In this document: positions 1-8,639 of the stretch, in pieces | Position numbering within the stretch: the first letter of the stretch is position 1 | Layout of the letters: the number at the start of each line of letters is the position of its first letter | Source: Chamaea fasciata | Lineage: Eukaryota; Chordata; Aves; Passeriformes; Sylviidae | Direction of reading: 5' to 3' | DNA: 64,000 nucleotides | Assembly: GCA_029207755.1 (NCBI GenBank) | Contig: JARCOQ010000096.1 | Coordinates: forward strand, 124,001 to 188,000 | Position numbers and translations under genes: made by a program | The notes under the pieces: generated by a model | What the model was told of the DNA's origin: nothing | The model's input: only the letters and a program-made list of their open reading frames with translations | Database searches by the model: none

Positions 1-185
1 AAATTCCTTCGTTTTTGTTCCCAGTCTGGGCTCCCCCAGGTGCCCTTGGCATTATTTTTTCCTTTCTCTGGCTGTTCTCTATGATGTCAAAAGGATCCAC
101 CATCTCTGAAACCACCCTTCAAGCACTCCCAGGGCTCTCATCCCCTGTCCCCAGACTCCACTCCAATGAGCACTGAGCTCCTTTG
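1..185. repeat. Dispersed repeat, copy A (second copy at 3457-3640)
   Basis: This segment is recognisably homologous to 3457-3640 on the same strand. Both begin with an AAATTCCT-like start, continue through CAGT-TGG-CTCCCC and TTTGGCAT-like blocks, and share the nearly identical phrase ACCATCTCTGAAAC followed by CCTTCA and CTCTC. The similarity fades where the 190 bp tandem array begins. I do not recognise the family. It could be part of a retroviral 3' region or of a duplicated gene-flanking segment. No coding capacity is evident. Confidence 0.6.
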
Positions 186-189
186 TCCC

Positions 190-1130
190 TAGATTGTGGC
201 CTTGTGCTTGATGCCATGGGCACCTGGACAAGAACGGTTCTTTTCTATAGAAAGGAAACCCAGGGTTTTGAAGGCAGATGAGAGGCACTCACCTGAGGCC
301 AAAGCAAACCAGACCTGTCTGTCCTTGCAGTTTTGTCTGAAAGGAGCCCTTGATTATATGTGGAGTTTTGGAGGTGGGATTCCATTTCAGCTATTGGTGC
401 CAGGACTGGAATGACAGTTCTTCTAAACAAAAAGGAATGGACAGAGCCCCAGTGTTTCAAAGGCTGATTAGATGCAGCCCCAAAGAAGCCAACACCAGCA
501 AGACCTGTTTGTCATGGAAGCTTTTGTCTGGTAGCAATCCTTGGATAGATGGAGTTCAGGAGGCCAAATCCCAGCTTTGTCCATGGATGTCAGGACAGGA
601 AGGGCAGTTCTTTTCCACAGGAAAGAAAGTAGGGAGCCCCAGTGTTTCAAAGGCAGGTGAGAGCTGTGCCTCAGGAAGCCAAGGGAACCCAGACTGTCCT
701 TGCAGCTTTTGTCTGGGAGCTATCCTTGGATAGAAGGAGTTTTGGAGGCAGGTTCCCAGTTTTGGCCATGGACATCTGGACTTGAAAGATGGGTTGTTTT
801 TTGGGTTTTTTTCCATAGAAAGAAAAGCACAGCCCTCCAGTGTTTTGAAGGCAGATAAGAGATGGCCCCTAAGAGGCCAAGGCCAGCCAGAGCTGTCTGT
901 CCTGGCAGGTTTCATATGGGAGCAATCTTTGGATATAATTGAATTCAGGGGAAAAATCCCAGTTTTGGCCATCAAGCCTTGGAGGAGGACATTTCTTTCC
1001 TACAGGCAGGAATGCACAGAACTCCAGGGTTTCAGGGGTAGATGAGAAGCAGCCCTCAACATGTCAAGGTCAGCTGGACCAGTCAGACCAGAGGCCAAGC
1101 CAGCCAGTCCTGTTCCAAGTTCTTGGATCC
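190..1130. repeat. Tandem repeat array, unit about 190 bp, about five copies
   Basis: A block containing CAG-GTTT-AAGG-GAT followed by a GCCAAG-like stretch and a CAG-TTTTGTCTG-like stretch recurs in tandem. The CAG-GTTT anchor falls at 261, 450, 640, 838 and 1025, giving periods of 189, 190, 198 and 187 bp. Copies are diverged by substitutions and small indels, so the array is old. Several frames stay open across one or two units because the period is close to a multiple of three, but no frame is open through the array, so I do not call it coding. It ends next to a single unit of the 37 bp minisatellite seen again at 11.3 kb. Confidence 0.75.
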
Positions 1131-1185
1131 TTGGGGCCCTGCAGCATCACAATTGCCCCTTGGTTCCATGAGGTTCTGTACTGTA
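1131..1185. repeat. Isolated unit of the 37 bp minisatellite family
   Basis: GGGGCCCTGCAG, then ATCACAATTG, then CCCCTTGGTTCCATGAGG matches the repeating unit of the array at 11325-12095. Here only about one unit is present, lying between the 190 bp array and the LTR-like block. Confidence 0.6.
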
Positions 1186-1289
1186 CACAGATTCTCCATG
1201 GTGTGGGAGGATGGATTGTAAAGAGAATAGGGATAGTGCTGAAGGCAATCTTGCCCCTGATCAATTGCAGCGGTACCATCTCCCAGGAG

Positions 1290-1655
1290 TGGGAACAGCC
1301 TTGCCCTTAATAGATCCCAGCTACATCCAGTGAGAATGAGTGTTATAAAACAGTGGGTTAGCTGGTTGAGAATCAGTTGGAGGCTGTGCTGTGAGGAAGA
1401 AGGGTCTAGCAGGTGTTTGATGGACAGAAAGGGTCAGGTGATCATGCAAAAGGCAGGAAAGAGTAATCCAGTGCTGAAGAAGGAAGCGAGGAGGAAGAGA
1501 GTAGGAAGAGAGAAGGAGTCAGAAAGCTGCATGGAGCTGTCCGTGGGTAGGCTACAGAGAGAAAGGTATGAGAGTTTTTAGATAATGAGGGACTGACACA
1601 GGCATCAGTTGTGACTCCACTGTCAACTGGTGCCCCCTATGAGGACTGGGTGACA
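1290..1655 (+). mobile_element. LTR-like promoter block of an endogenous retrovirus, with TATA motif and splice donor
   Basis: The block has a TATA-like motif (TTATAAAA, about 1344), a purine-rich stretch, and a strong splice-donor match (AAAG|GTATGA, about 1564). The same order and wording recurs at 62697-62970, including GTGGGAACAGCCTTGCCCT upstream of the TATA motif. A CA dinucleotide at 1654-1655, five bases before a primer binding site, is a plausible LTR 3' end. The left edge is uncertain, and no clear AATAAA lies between the TATA motif and 1655. This could instead be a duplicated cellular promoter and non-coding first exon. Confidence 0.5.
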
Positions 1656-1660
1656 ATGAG

Positions 1661-1678
1661 TGGTGACCCTGATGTGAT
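1661..1678 (+). other. Decayed tRNA-Trp-type retroviral primer binding site
   Basis: The 18 bases TGGTGACCCTGATGTGAT match the tRNA-Trp primer binding site used by avian leukosis-type retroviruses at 16 of 18 positions. Both differences are C-to-T changes at what would be CpG sites, the usual decay of methylated DNA. It lies just after a possible LTR end. By rough count a match this good is unlikely by chance in 64 kb. Confidence 0.65.
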
Positions 1679-2345
1679 CCTGGCAGACGACTACAGACCT
1701 AAGAGCAGTAAGATGGTGGAGCCCAGCTGAGCTGAGCCAGGCTGATCAAGAGCCTGACCAGCAGAGCAGGCGAACCTGAGAACCTGAGAGCAAAACAGGC
1801 AGACCTGAGAGCCTAAAAGTCCAGACGAGTTGCAGCCAGGAGGACCTGAGAGCGTAAAAGCAATGTAGGCAGCCCTGAGAGCCTGAGAGTCTTGGTGACA
1901 TACGAGACACCGACCCCAAGGTACGGCCGCAATTTGCGGATCCTGGGGCGGCACGTGCCAGTGTTGGTGGCAGCACAGCGTAGCTGGAAGCAGGGGCAGA
2001 GCTCTGAGAGGCAGAGTTGGAGCTGCACAAAAGGAGCGTAAGAAAAGCTAGGAGTGACTAAATAAAGCAAAAAAACCAAAAAGAAGGTGACCGAACTTGA
2101 AGAGAAGAAATGTCATGAAAATGACTACAGAACTGCCCAAGGGGAAGTGTTGGAAAGAACAAGACAAGAGGGAGAGAAACAGCAAGCAGAGATGTTGATT
2201 CAGCTGATGGAAGAACTGAAATTGCAGAAGAAAAAAGCAACAAATACTGAAAAAGGAGCAAGACAATTTACTGAAGCAGCAGTGGGAGCTAAAGACAGAT
2301 TAGTTCTATTGTTCAGTTCTATGTGTTTATTAGTGTGCTGGTGAA
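1679..2345 (+). other. Probable retroviral leader with short repeats and a coiled-coil-like open frame
   Basis: Between about 1745 and 1890 a short phrase (CCTGAGAGC, often followed by CTAAAAG) recurs four or more times at irregular spacing. Downstream, a frame open from 2066 to a stop near 2342 has no ATG near its start and encodes a very Glu/Lys/Gln-rich segment of coiled-coil type (Leu-Glu-Glu-Lys and Leu-Met-Glu-Glu-Leu patches). It could be the N-terminal part of a degenerate gag-like gene or an unrelated insertion. No protease, polymerase or envelope sequence follows, so the element is heavily truncated. Confidence 0.35.
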
Positions 2346-3456
2346 ACACACGAATTGTATTCAAAAGTTAAAATTGCATAGGCATTGATACCAACAGGCA
2401 TTAATGCAAAAGCTAATATTCCACGTAAGAGAATGATGTTCTATATTGTTAAGAGCAAAACTAAACCAAAACAAACAAAAAAGAGAGGGTTAACAATTAA
2501 TGAGAAAGGAACAGAAAAGTATGTTATGCCACTGAAAACTTTGAGTCTACATTTCAAATAACAAAGGTGGCCCATCTGAAGGTGGATTTCTCCTCAGGAG
2601 AAATGACTTTTTGAAACTTTTCTTGGTTGCCAGGAGCTGCCTCTGTTCCAGGAGCCCAAGCCAGCTGAGCAGCACAGGAAAAGCACAAGGACTTTAATGA
2701 TCCTCCTGTGGATTTGGTGTTGTTTACATTCAACTCTGTCCCTGAGAGTGTGTTCAAAAAACTTCTCAAAACTCACAGTCAAATTGAAACTCCAAAGTTT
2801 CTTGAAGTTTTAATGGGTCCCACTGAGGGACACGACTGAGAAAGTGTTCCCAGGTTCCAGTTAGAGCAGAACACTGCAGGCACTGATGACAGGTGGAGAC
2901 AAACAAGGCAAAGGTGTCTCTGGTGCTGAGCAAACCTGCATTTGTTCCAAAAAGGCAAAGGGCCAAGGCCCGAGCCCCAACCCCTGCCAAGGCACATCCT
3001 GTCCCTCCCTCAGTGCTCAGGGCTCTTCCCGGCCCACTGGGATGTGGGGATGTGCAATGCCAAGGGAAGCAGCATGGGGTGGCCCCTGCCAGGCTGCTGA
3101 GCAGCGACAAGGAGGCAATGAGGCCCCAGGCCTGCAAGGGTCACTTGTCTCCTCCTCATGGCTCAGGCCCAGGCCCAGCAGCCATGGCCAAAGTGCTGCA
3201 GGAGTTGGCTCTGTCAGGGCCTTGCAGCTGCTGCCCATCCCTGTGCCCTGTGCAGCCCAGGCTGTGCTACGGTGTCCGTGCCCTGCGCCTCTGTCCCTGC
3301 AGGCTGTCGTCATCGCCCGGCTGCCCCACCTGGCTGGGCCCTTCCTTTGCTGACAGCTCTGCGTCCTGCCTGCCTCTGCCTGGCCACACAGAGCCTTGGG
3401 CTGCTCTAGACTCCTTCGGGGGGACGTGTTGCACCACAGCCCTGCCCTGGGACGGA
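2346..3456. other. No gene recognised; GC-rich second half
   Basis: The first 500 bases are AT-rich and unremarkable. From about 2900 to 3456 the sequence turns GC-rich and several frames stay open, the longest being 2893-3603 on the plus strand. That frame begins at GTG rather than ATG, has unremarkable Pro/Ser/Cys-rich composition and runs into the repeat copy at 3457. Open frames in GC-rich DNA are expected by chance, so I do not call a gene. Confidence 0.5.
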
Positions 3457-3640
3457 AATTCCTCTCTCCTTGTGTCCAGTTTGGAACTCCCCAGGAGATC
3501 TGTTTGGCATTTTTTCATCCTCAGGCAGTTTCACACAATGAAGAAGAGCTCCACCATCTCTGAAACACCCCTTCAGGCCCTCTCAGGCTACTCACACCAC
3601 TGAGCCCAGGGCCTTTAGTCTCACGGGCTTTGTGCTTGTG
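3457..3640. repeat. Dispersed repeat, copy B (first copy at 1-185)
   Basis: Homologous to the first 185 bases of the window in the same orientation. Sequence after this copy does not resemble the 190 bp tandem array, so the two loci share only this segment and not a longer block. Confidence 0.6.
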
Positions 3641-4921
3641 GCCTCCAGATCATATCTTGGGAGATTTTTGTGTCTTTTCAAGGTCTTTTCACATTAAAAC
3701 ATCATGGTCATAATCCCAGAAAAATTGGCATGTTTTTACAAGCCTGTATTGGCAGTGGAAAGGGAAAAGCCTTTAAAATTGTCAAACATAAATTCAGACT
3801 TGATATAAGAATGAAATATTTTGTGTTTATGCTGACAGGACAGGAACAGGTTGTCCACAAAAGTGAGTGCCCCATCCCAAAAAGTGTTCAAGATCTGGAG
3901 CTTTGACCATCTGTTGCAGTGGTAGTTGTGCCTTCTCACAGCAAGGGGGCTGCAGTACATGATATTTTAGGGCCATTCCAATTTAAAAAAAAACAGAAGA
4001 TAAAAATTTAATTTTAGGGAAGTTCTGACACCTCCTCATGAAAGCCTCACCAAGGGGGTAAATGGCAGAGCTTTCCAGCATGATGTCATCTGAGCATGGG
4101 AGGTTCTGCGTTGGGCTCTGAGATTTACGATGGAAATCCACAAAGGGCATTTGGGCAATGTGCAAGCTTTCCCATGGGGTATCTAAGAAAGGGCCCCAGG
4201 AAGGGAAAGGATGGGGGATCAAGGTGGTTTGCTCAGAGGTGATGGTCAGTGCCCATCCCTGGCCATGCCCTAGAGCTGATCCCCACAGCCTGTGCCATTT
4301 TCCTAAACCCCCTGCTGCCAAGAACTCTCCGGGACAAGGGAGCTCTCTCTGCTCATGGTACTGAGGGATGTCCAAGTGTCAGATACTGGCGTGGGGACCA
4401 CAAACCATCAGGTCCTGTGTCCTTTGGGGCCCAGGCACTGTTGAGACTGGTGTGTGTGCACACAGCACTGGTGTGTGTGGGGCTGGGTGTGACCACCAGG
4501 GAACATCAAACCAGAGCAACCAGAGAGCAGCAGCGGCCTGGGAGCCACTGAGTGAGATCAGCTCCTGCAGGGATCCACATGGTCTGGGTGTCTGTGCAGC
4601 TCTGCATCTCATCCTGCCATGGCAGAGCACACAGACAGCTCCTCCCTGTGTCCCTTTCTCCACTGACTGTGCTTTGGCCTGGCCTGGAAACCTCCCGAGG
4701 TCCCTCCCAGGGGGAGTCCCTGTGCATTTCCCTCCCCCATGGCTCTGCCCTTCCTGATCCTGTGGTGTTTTAACAGTGGAACATGGTGCCCAAGACGGAG
4801 GATGGAAACAAGCTGTCTGTAGCCCTTGTAAATCTCTTCTTTCCCTTTGCTCACAGCTGATGACTCTTGGCTGACAGGGACGAGCTGTAGTCTCTGACTG
4901 CTTTGTTCTGTTTGACTCGAG
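3641..4921. other. No gene recognised; lies upstream of the PAK-like exons
   Basis: Mixed-composition sequence with no convincing exon. The long minus-strand frames across 4379-5400 run antisense to the kinase exons at 4922-5116 and 5432-5597 and show no recognisable domain. Upstream exons of the PAK-like gene may be hidden here, but I could not identify one with proper splice sites. Confidence 0.5.
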
Positions 4922-5116
4922 GTGGAAGTGTTGACATCTGGCCAGGCAGCCTGCAAAGGCCTCCTGCAAATGACTGAGAAGGAGGAGCCCCAGGGTCGGT
5001 GTGAGCCACAGGAGCTGTCTCCACCAGAAGTGCTGCCGGTTGAGCATGACCTGAACGTGGTGGAGGACAAGAGCACTCCGTGGGAGGAGGTAGAACATTT
5101 GAACAGGGAGCTGCAA
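4922..5116 (+). pseudogene. PAK-like fragment, exon 1 of those seen (acidic regulatory region)
   Basis: The exon is 195 bases, 65 codons, phase 0 at both ends, and fully open. It is Glu/Pro-rich (for example EEPQGRCEPQE) without a recognisable CRIB motif. The acceptor is the AG at 4920-4921 after a T-rich stretch. The donor is CAA|GTGTGT at 5117. Without splicing, the frame stops at a TAG 12 bases later. The phase-0 end fits the phase-0 start of the next exon. A similar GGGAGGAGGT-GAA phrase just downstream near 5170 suggests a small local duplication. Confidence 0.5.
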
Positions 5117-5431
5117 GTGTGTCTGTAGCCCTTGGAGGGGGAAAAGAGGGAGTGGAATATGGTCCTTGGGAGGAGGTGGAATGGTCCTTGTGGCAGTCCT
5201 CCTTCAGAAAATCCCTGAAAATGGAAGATGAATCTGGCCATGAACTCCAGTAAAACCAGCCTTTGGCTTTGGCCCATCCAGTCAAAGGGAAGTGGACGTG
5301 CAAAAAGTCCATTTGAAGAGCCCTGCGTGTGGCAGGCTAACAGCATCTTCCTAAGGGCTGGCATTTGGAACGGCATCTCAGGGTCATCTCTACCAGCCAC
5401 CTTTCTGAACCAAACTCATTTCTTCTCCCAG

Positions 5432-5597
5432 ATCTACACAGGCTCTTGCACCAAACCAGCTGCAGCAGGAGCATTGTGTCAAGAAGCCTTTGCTCCCCGA
5501 GCTGAGACGGTGATCCCGGGCAGTCAGTTCATCTCCTGCGCTGACACAGCTGCTGCTCAGCAACAGCAGATCGAGGAGGACTCCCTGGAGCTACTGA
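5432..5597 (+). pseudogene. PAK-like fragment, exon 2 (pre-kinase linker)
   Basis: The exon is 166 bases and begins at phase 0 after a strong acceptor (TTCTTCTCCCAG). It opens with IYTGSCTKPAAAGA, which resembles the IYTRSVIEPLPA segment before the kinase domain of PAK1-3. It ends with an acidic, Gln-rich stretch and EEDSLELL. The donor is CTGA|GTACGT. The one leftover base (A) combines with the first two bases (GG) of the next exon to make an Arg codon, exactly where PAKs have Arg in the LRS segment. Confidence 0.65.
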
Positions 5598-5901
5598 GTA
5601 CGTCTTGTGTATTTGTTGTCTGGAGGATAGCGTATTGTGTGCACGTGGCAGCGTAGCTGGACCAAATGTTCCTCCTCAGTTTGATATCACAGGGACATTT
5701 AGGATTCCCCAGAGGAACTTCTGGAGAAAATCAGTCTCTTCTGGCCATTTCTGCTTCAGAGCTGTCTGTCTGGTTGTTTTGTTGTTGTTACCCAGCTGAC
5801 CACAAAGTTTTCAGAGCCCCAGCAATGGGGCTGCCTTTTGTGCCTCCTGGAAGCTGGGATCTCTGCTTGAAAGTCAGCATCTTGAATTTTGTTTTCCTCA
5901 G

Positions 5902-5965
5902 GGACAGTTGTGAGCATGGAAAATCCCATGACAAAATCCATCAAAGTCAAAAATATCGGCAGCGG
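5902..5965 (+). pseudogene. PAK-like fragment, exon 3 (start of kinase domain)
   Basis: The exon is 64 bases, bounded by a strong acceptor (TTTTCCTCAG) and a perfect GTGAGT donor. It encodes TVVSMENPMTKSIKVKNIGSG-type residues, aligning with the PAK segment that begins IVSVGDP and ends KIGQG. The last two bases (GG) begin the third Gly codon of the nucleotide-binding loop, completed by the next exon. This is the clearest single piece of evidence for the PAK assignment. Confidence 0.75.
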
Positions 5966-6218
5966 GTGAGTCCAACCACAAAACCATGGGCCAGGTGTTT
6001 TCCTGGTAGAATATCTATCAAGTCTGAAGTCAGGCAAGCTGCAAAAATGTTCAGACACTGAGGCTAGATTGTCCCATCTCTCAGTACCAGTCAGAATTTG
6101 TAAGCATGGCCAGAAGGCATTGTCAAATTGTCAAATGGTCACACTGCCAAGGTCTTGCCTGGAGCAAGGAAAATGACCTGGTAGATCTCCTGGTCTCTCA
6201 AGCGTGGGACATCTCTGT

Positions 6219-6437
6219 GTTTATTTCCTCTGCATTTTTGTATATCTATAATCAGCTGGCAACACAAATAGAGGAAGAAGAATCTTGCTTGCCTGAAAGA
6301 GAAACCTACCCCCTAGCACAGCTTTCTTTCCAAGAGTTTGCTGAAGAAAATATTCCATGGTCAGGATTAGAACTGCATAATTTAGAGACTGAAACCCGAG
6401 AAGAAAGAAGAAACTCTCCTTCTGAGCTGAGGCAGTA
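6219..6437 (+). other. Open segment inside the PAK-like intron, not recognised
   Basis: A frame between PAK-like exons 3 and 4 is open and rich in Glu, for example IEEEESCLPE. A possible acceptor lies near 6253 (CTATAATCAG). There is no matching GT donor at the end; the frame stops at TAA in 6436-6438. It does not resemble any part of PAK that I know and may be ordinary intron. I record it because its composition is protein-like. Confidence 0.2.
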
Positions 6438-6620
6438 ATCCTCAATGCTTCAGGCCCAGTGGCCATGCACTTGAGAGCAAAATGCCTCATCTGCCTTCTG
6501 ACAGAGCCCTTCTGCATCCTGCAGGTTTTAGGCATTTCCAGCAGAGATCTCCAGTCTGGGCTGGCTTGCACTCCAAGATCTAAACGCTTTCTCCTTTCTT
6601 TGTGGCTCTTTTGTTTCTCG

Positions 6621-6669
6621 GACTTTTGGAGAGGTTTGTAAAGCACTCGACACTGCCACAGGAGGAGAG
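6621..6669 (+). pseudogene. PAK-like fragment, exon 4 (rest of glycine-rich loop), acceptor broken
   Basis: The exon is 49 bases. One base completes the loop Gly, then TFGEVCKALDTATGGE follows, matching the PAK segment SGTVYTAMDVATGQE. With exon 3 the loop reads GSGTFGEV, an intact GxGxFGxV. The donor GAG|GTAAAT is good. The acceptor position (6619-6620) is CG instead of AG, although the T-rich tract before it is intact, so normal splicing into this exon should fail. I take this as pseudogene decay; a sequencing error or use of a nearby acceptor is possible. Confidence 0.7.
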
Positions 6670-8139
6670 GTAAATGCCAACAGCCCCCACAGACTCTGCT
6701 GCTCTCAGGGGCTTTCCTCTCTGGTATCAGCTGTGGCTGCAGCTTTGGGTAGAGCTGTGTTGAAAAGACACAAGAAGCAGAGACTTGTGGCAGCCTGCAG
6801 ATTGCATTTGGGACAGTCTTTGTCCTTCTCAGGTGCCAGAAGGAAGGCAAGGAGGGTAGTGGTTCCTTTCACAGAAGGACTCGCTCGCTTGCTGAATTGC
6901 TAAAACAAAGGTGGTGCCTCCTCGAGCATCTCCCTGCTCTTTAGGGCTACAGTTTGAGTCCTGAATTTTCATTTCTGGCTGCCAGAAAATACATGTGAAT
7001 GATATTTGTGGGAGCTCAGTACCTCTGAACGACGGAACCAATAGGATTTCTGCAGAAGCCATTTCATATTTACATTACACTATGTTTATAGATTGTAAGA
7101 CCACCGTTCACACCTTCATGCCTTTCTTGATTGGTTCGTCTGCTTTGTTGGCTCAGCACACGTCCTCTAGGCAATTTGATTGGCTATAATTCCGAGCCTT
7201 CATGGCCTCTAGCTCATTCTTCTTGTCCTGGTATTCAATTTCCCAGGCTCCTCTTCTTTTTAGACCAGTTTGTGTCTCTGTGGCCTTGATATATTCCCAA
7301 AGAGCTGCTACTTGTAACTAATATCTCTAGGTGGTAGTTGGGCTTGAGCAGTTTGTATTCCAAGTTATGCAGATACATTGCTGCAGATACATTGCTACAG
7401 TTAGTGGTAGCTCCTCAGCCACCTGCAGTGCTGATGGCTCTCTCTTCTGCTGGAGAAGAGGCCAAAGAGGAGCAAAATGAGCAAAGTTACCACAACCCGA
7501 CAGCTGTGGTGGCAGCAGACTCAGATTTTCCTGAGATAGTAAATGCCAATTCTGGAGGGTGCTGTCTTTAGTGCAAGGCAGAGGTGCAAGTTTCTGCCCA
7601 GCCAGCACTTGCTGCTGCTGGCTCAAGATCCTGAGTGCTGTAGTCCTGCCAGGACCTAGCATTTGCCCCAGCCAGTGCCAGCTGGGAAATGGGCTTTGAT
7701 CTGCCATGTTGAGGCACCAAAGGGCTGGTGCTCCAGGTGAGCATCTGGCTCAGTGAAGCTCTATGTCTTGGCTTCTGCAGCGCTCTAGCCCAAGGGTGCA
7801 TGGGCTCCTTCTGGAGGTCACAAGGTTTTGTTTGTTTGTTTTCCCATTTGGGACCTGTGTTTGGCTTGTGGAAGTGTTCTGCATTTTTCTCGAGTCCTTC
7901 TTCACTTCCACAGAGACATCAGGCTTTTGATAAGTCTCAGCGATTCCTTCTGTTCTCCATAACCAAAGCTGTGCCATACCACAGGTGGTGCCTTCAAAGT
8001 GACTCCAGTTCCAGCCTAGACCTCTCCTCTTCCAGACGACTCCTTCCCCAACACGCCCAGCAACACCAACCCCAGCTCAACGCCCTGCCAAGACCCGCAG
8101 CTGTCCCCATCCCTCCGCAGAGCTTTCCCACCCCCTGCT
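6670..8139. other. Downstream of the PAK-like fragment; one open segment, otherwise nothing
   Basis: The next kinase exon (VAIKKIN-type) was looked for here and not found. At 7338-7571 a plus-strand frame is open and acidic (AGEEAKEEQNEQ) and ends at a TAG after GGCCL. It is preceded by a possible acceptor (ATCTCTAG, 7330) and contains a small direct duplication of CAGATACATTGCT. I do not recognise this protein. It could be an exon of an unknown gene or chance. Confidence 0.3.
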
Positions 8140-8376
8140 TCCCTGCACGTGCTGTGGGATGGCACTCAGGAGGATATGCTCCAAGGCCTTCCCCGGCAGC
8201 AAGCTCAGGCTGCCAGGCCTACGGTTCCTGGATCATCCTTCCCACCCACCCTTCCCATGCTCAGCTGTTCCATTTGCGCTCAGCTCGGACTTGTCCGCTT
8301 AAGCAGGACTGCTGGTAAAGGATGGAGAGCAGCCTGGCAAGCTCCTTCTCCAGCTCCCTCTTTACTCTCGGGGGAG
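8140..8376 (-). mobile_element. CR1 LINE fragment, reverse-transcriptase region
   Basis: Read on the minus strand, one frame gives NRRPGSLSLLPGKALEHILL, a close match to the conserved CR1 reverse-transcriptase segment NYRPVSLTSVPGKxMEQILL. The rest of the stretch (including the complement of CAGGACTGCTGGTAAA and CCAGCTCCCTC) also reads as CR1 ORF2. It is a short internal piece with no 3' end nearby. It lies beside the retroviral remains. Confidence 0.8.
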
Positions 8377-8639
8377 GACGGCAGCAGGGGCCTGTGTGTG
8401 CCAGGGTTCAGGTTTTTACGCCGCTTCAGGTCCACAGAGACGCAGGTAAAGTGAAGCCAAAGTGTTTATTAATGAAAGTCGAAGCAAAGGGATGAGCTGG
8501 GAGGGAATAAGGGGGCATGGGCAGGGTTTGAGGGCTGGAGGGAGGGAGCTGTCAGCAGGGAGGGAGAAGGCAGGAGCTATGGGAGCTCCCCACAGGCTGA
8601 GCTGTGCCCGGCATCAGCCGTGCCTGGAGTGACACTGAG

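Larger units (their letters stand above)
4922..6669 (+). pseudogene. PAK-like serine/threonine kinase, partial gene (four exons to the glycine-rich loop)
   Basis: Four segments with compatible splice phases read as the linker and start of the kinase domain of a p21-activated kinase: 4922-5116, 5432-5597, 5902-5965 and 6621-6669. Spliced in silico they give about 158 open codons. The pre-kinase linker (IYTGSC, compare IYTRSV in PAKs) is followed by LLRTVVSMENP, matching the LRSIVSVGDP region of PAK1-3, then the loop GSGTFGEV and ALDTATGGE. PAK-like genes are known to be amplified in songbirds. No exon for the VAIK lysine, HRD or DFG motifs is visible downstream; a CR1 fragment and a retrovirus occupy 8.1-11 kb instead. 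The last exon also lacks an AG acceptor. It is most likely a truncated copy; a gene interrupted by insertions, with more exons elsewhere, is possible. Confidence 0.75.

Noticed and set aside
2893..3603. A 236-codon plus-strand frame
   Set aside because: It begins at GTG, is in GC-rich DNA where long frames occur by chance, runs into a dispersed repeat, and has no recognisable domain.
4379..5400. Long minus-strand frames (up to 263 codons)
   Set aside because: They run antisense to two PAK-like exons and show no domain or splice context; the sense-strand reading explains the region better.
8399..8600. Possible 3' LTR of the minus-strand retrovirus
   Set aside because: It has a TG-CAGGGT-like start and a minus-strand AATAAA (complement near 8464), but the resemblance to the LTR at 10666 is too weak by eye to call it.
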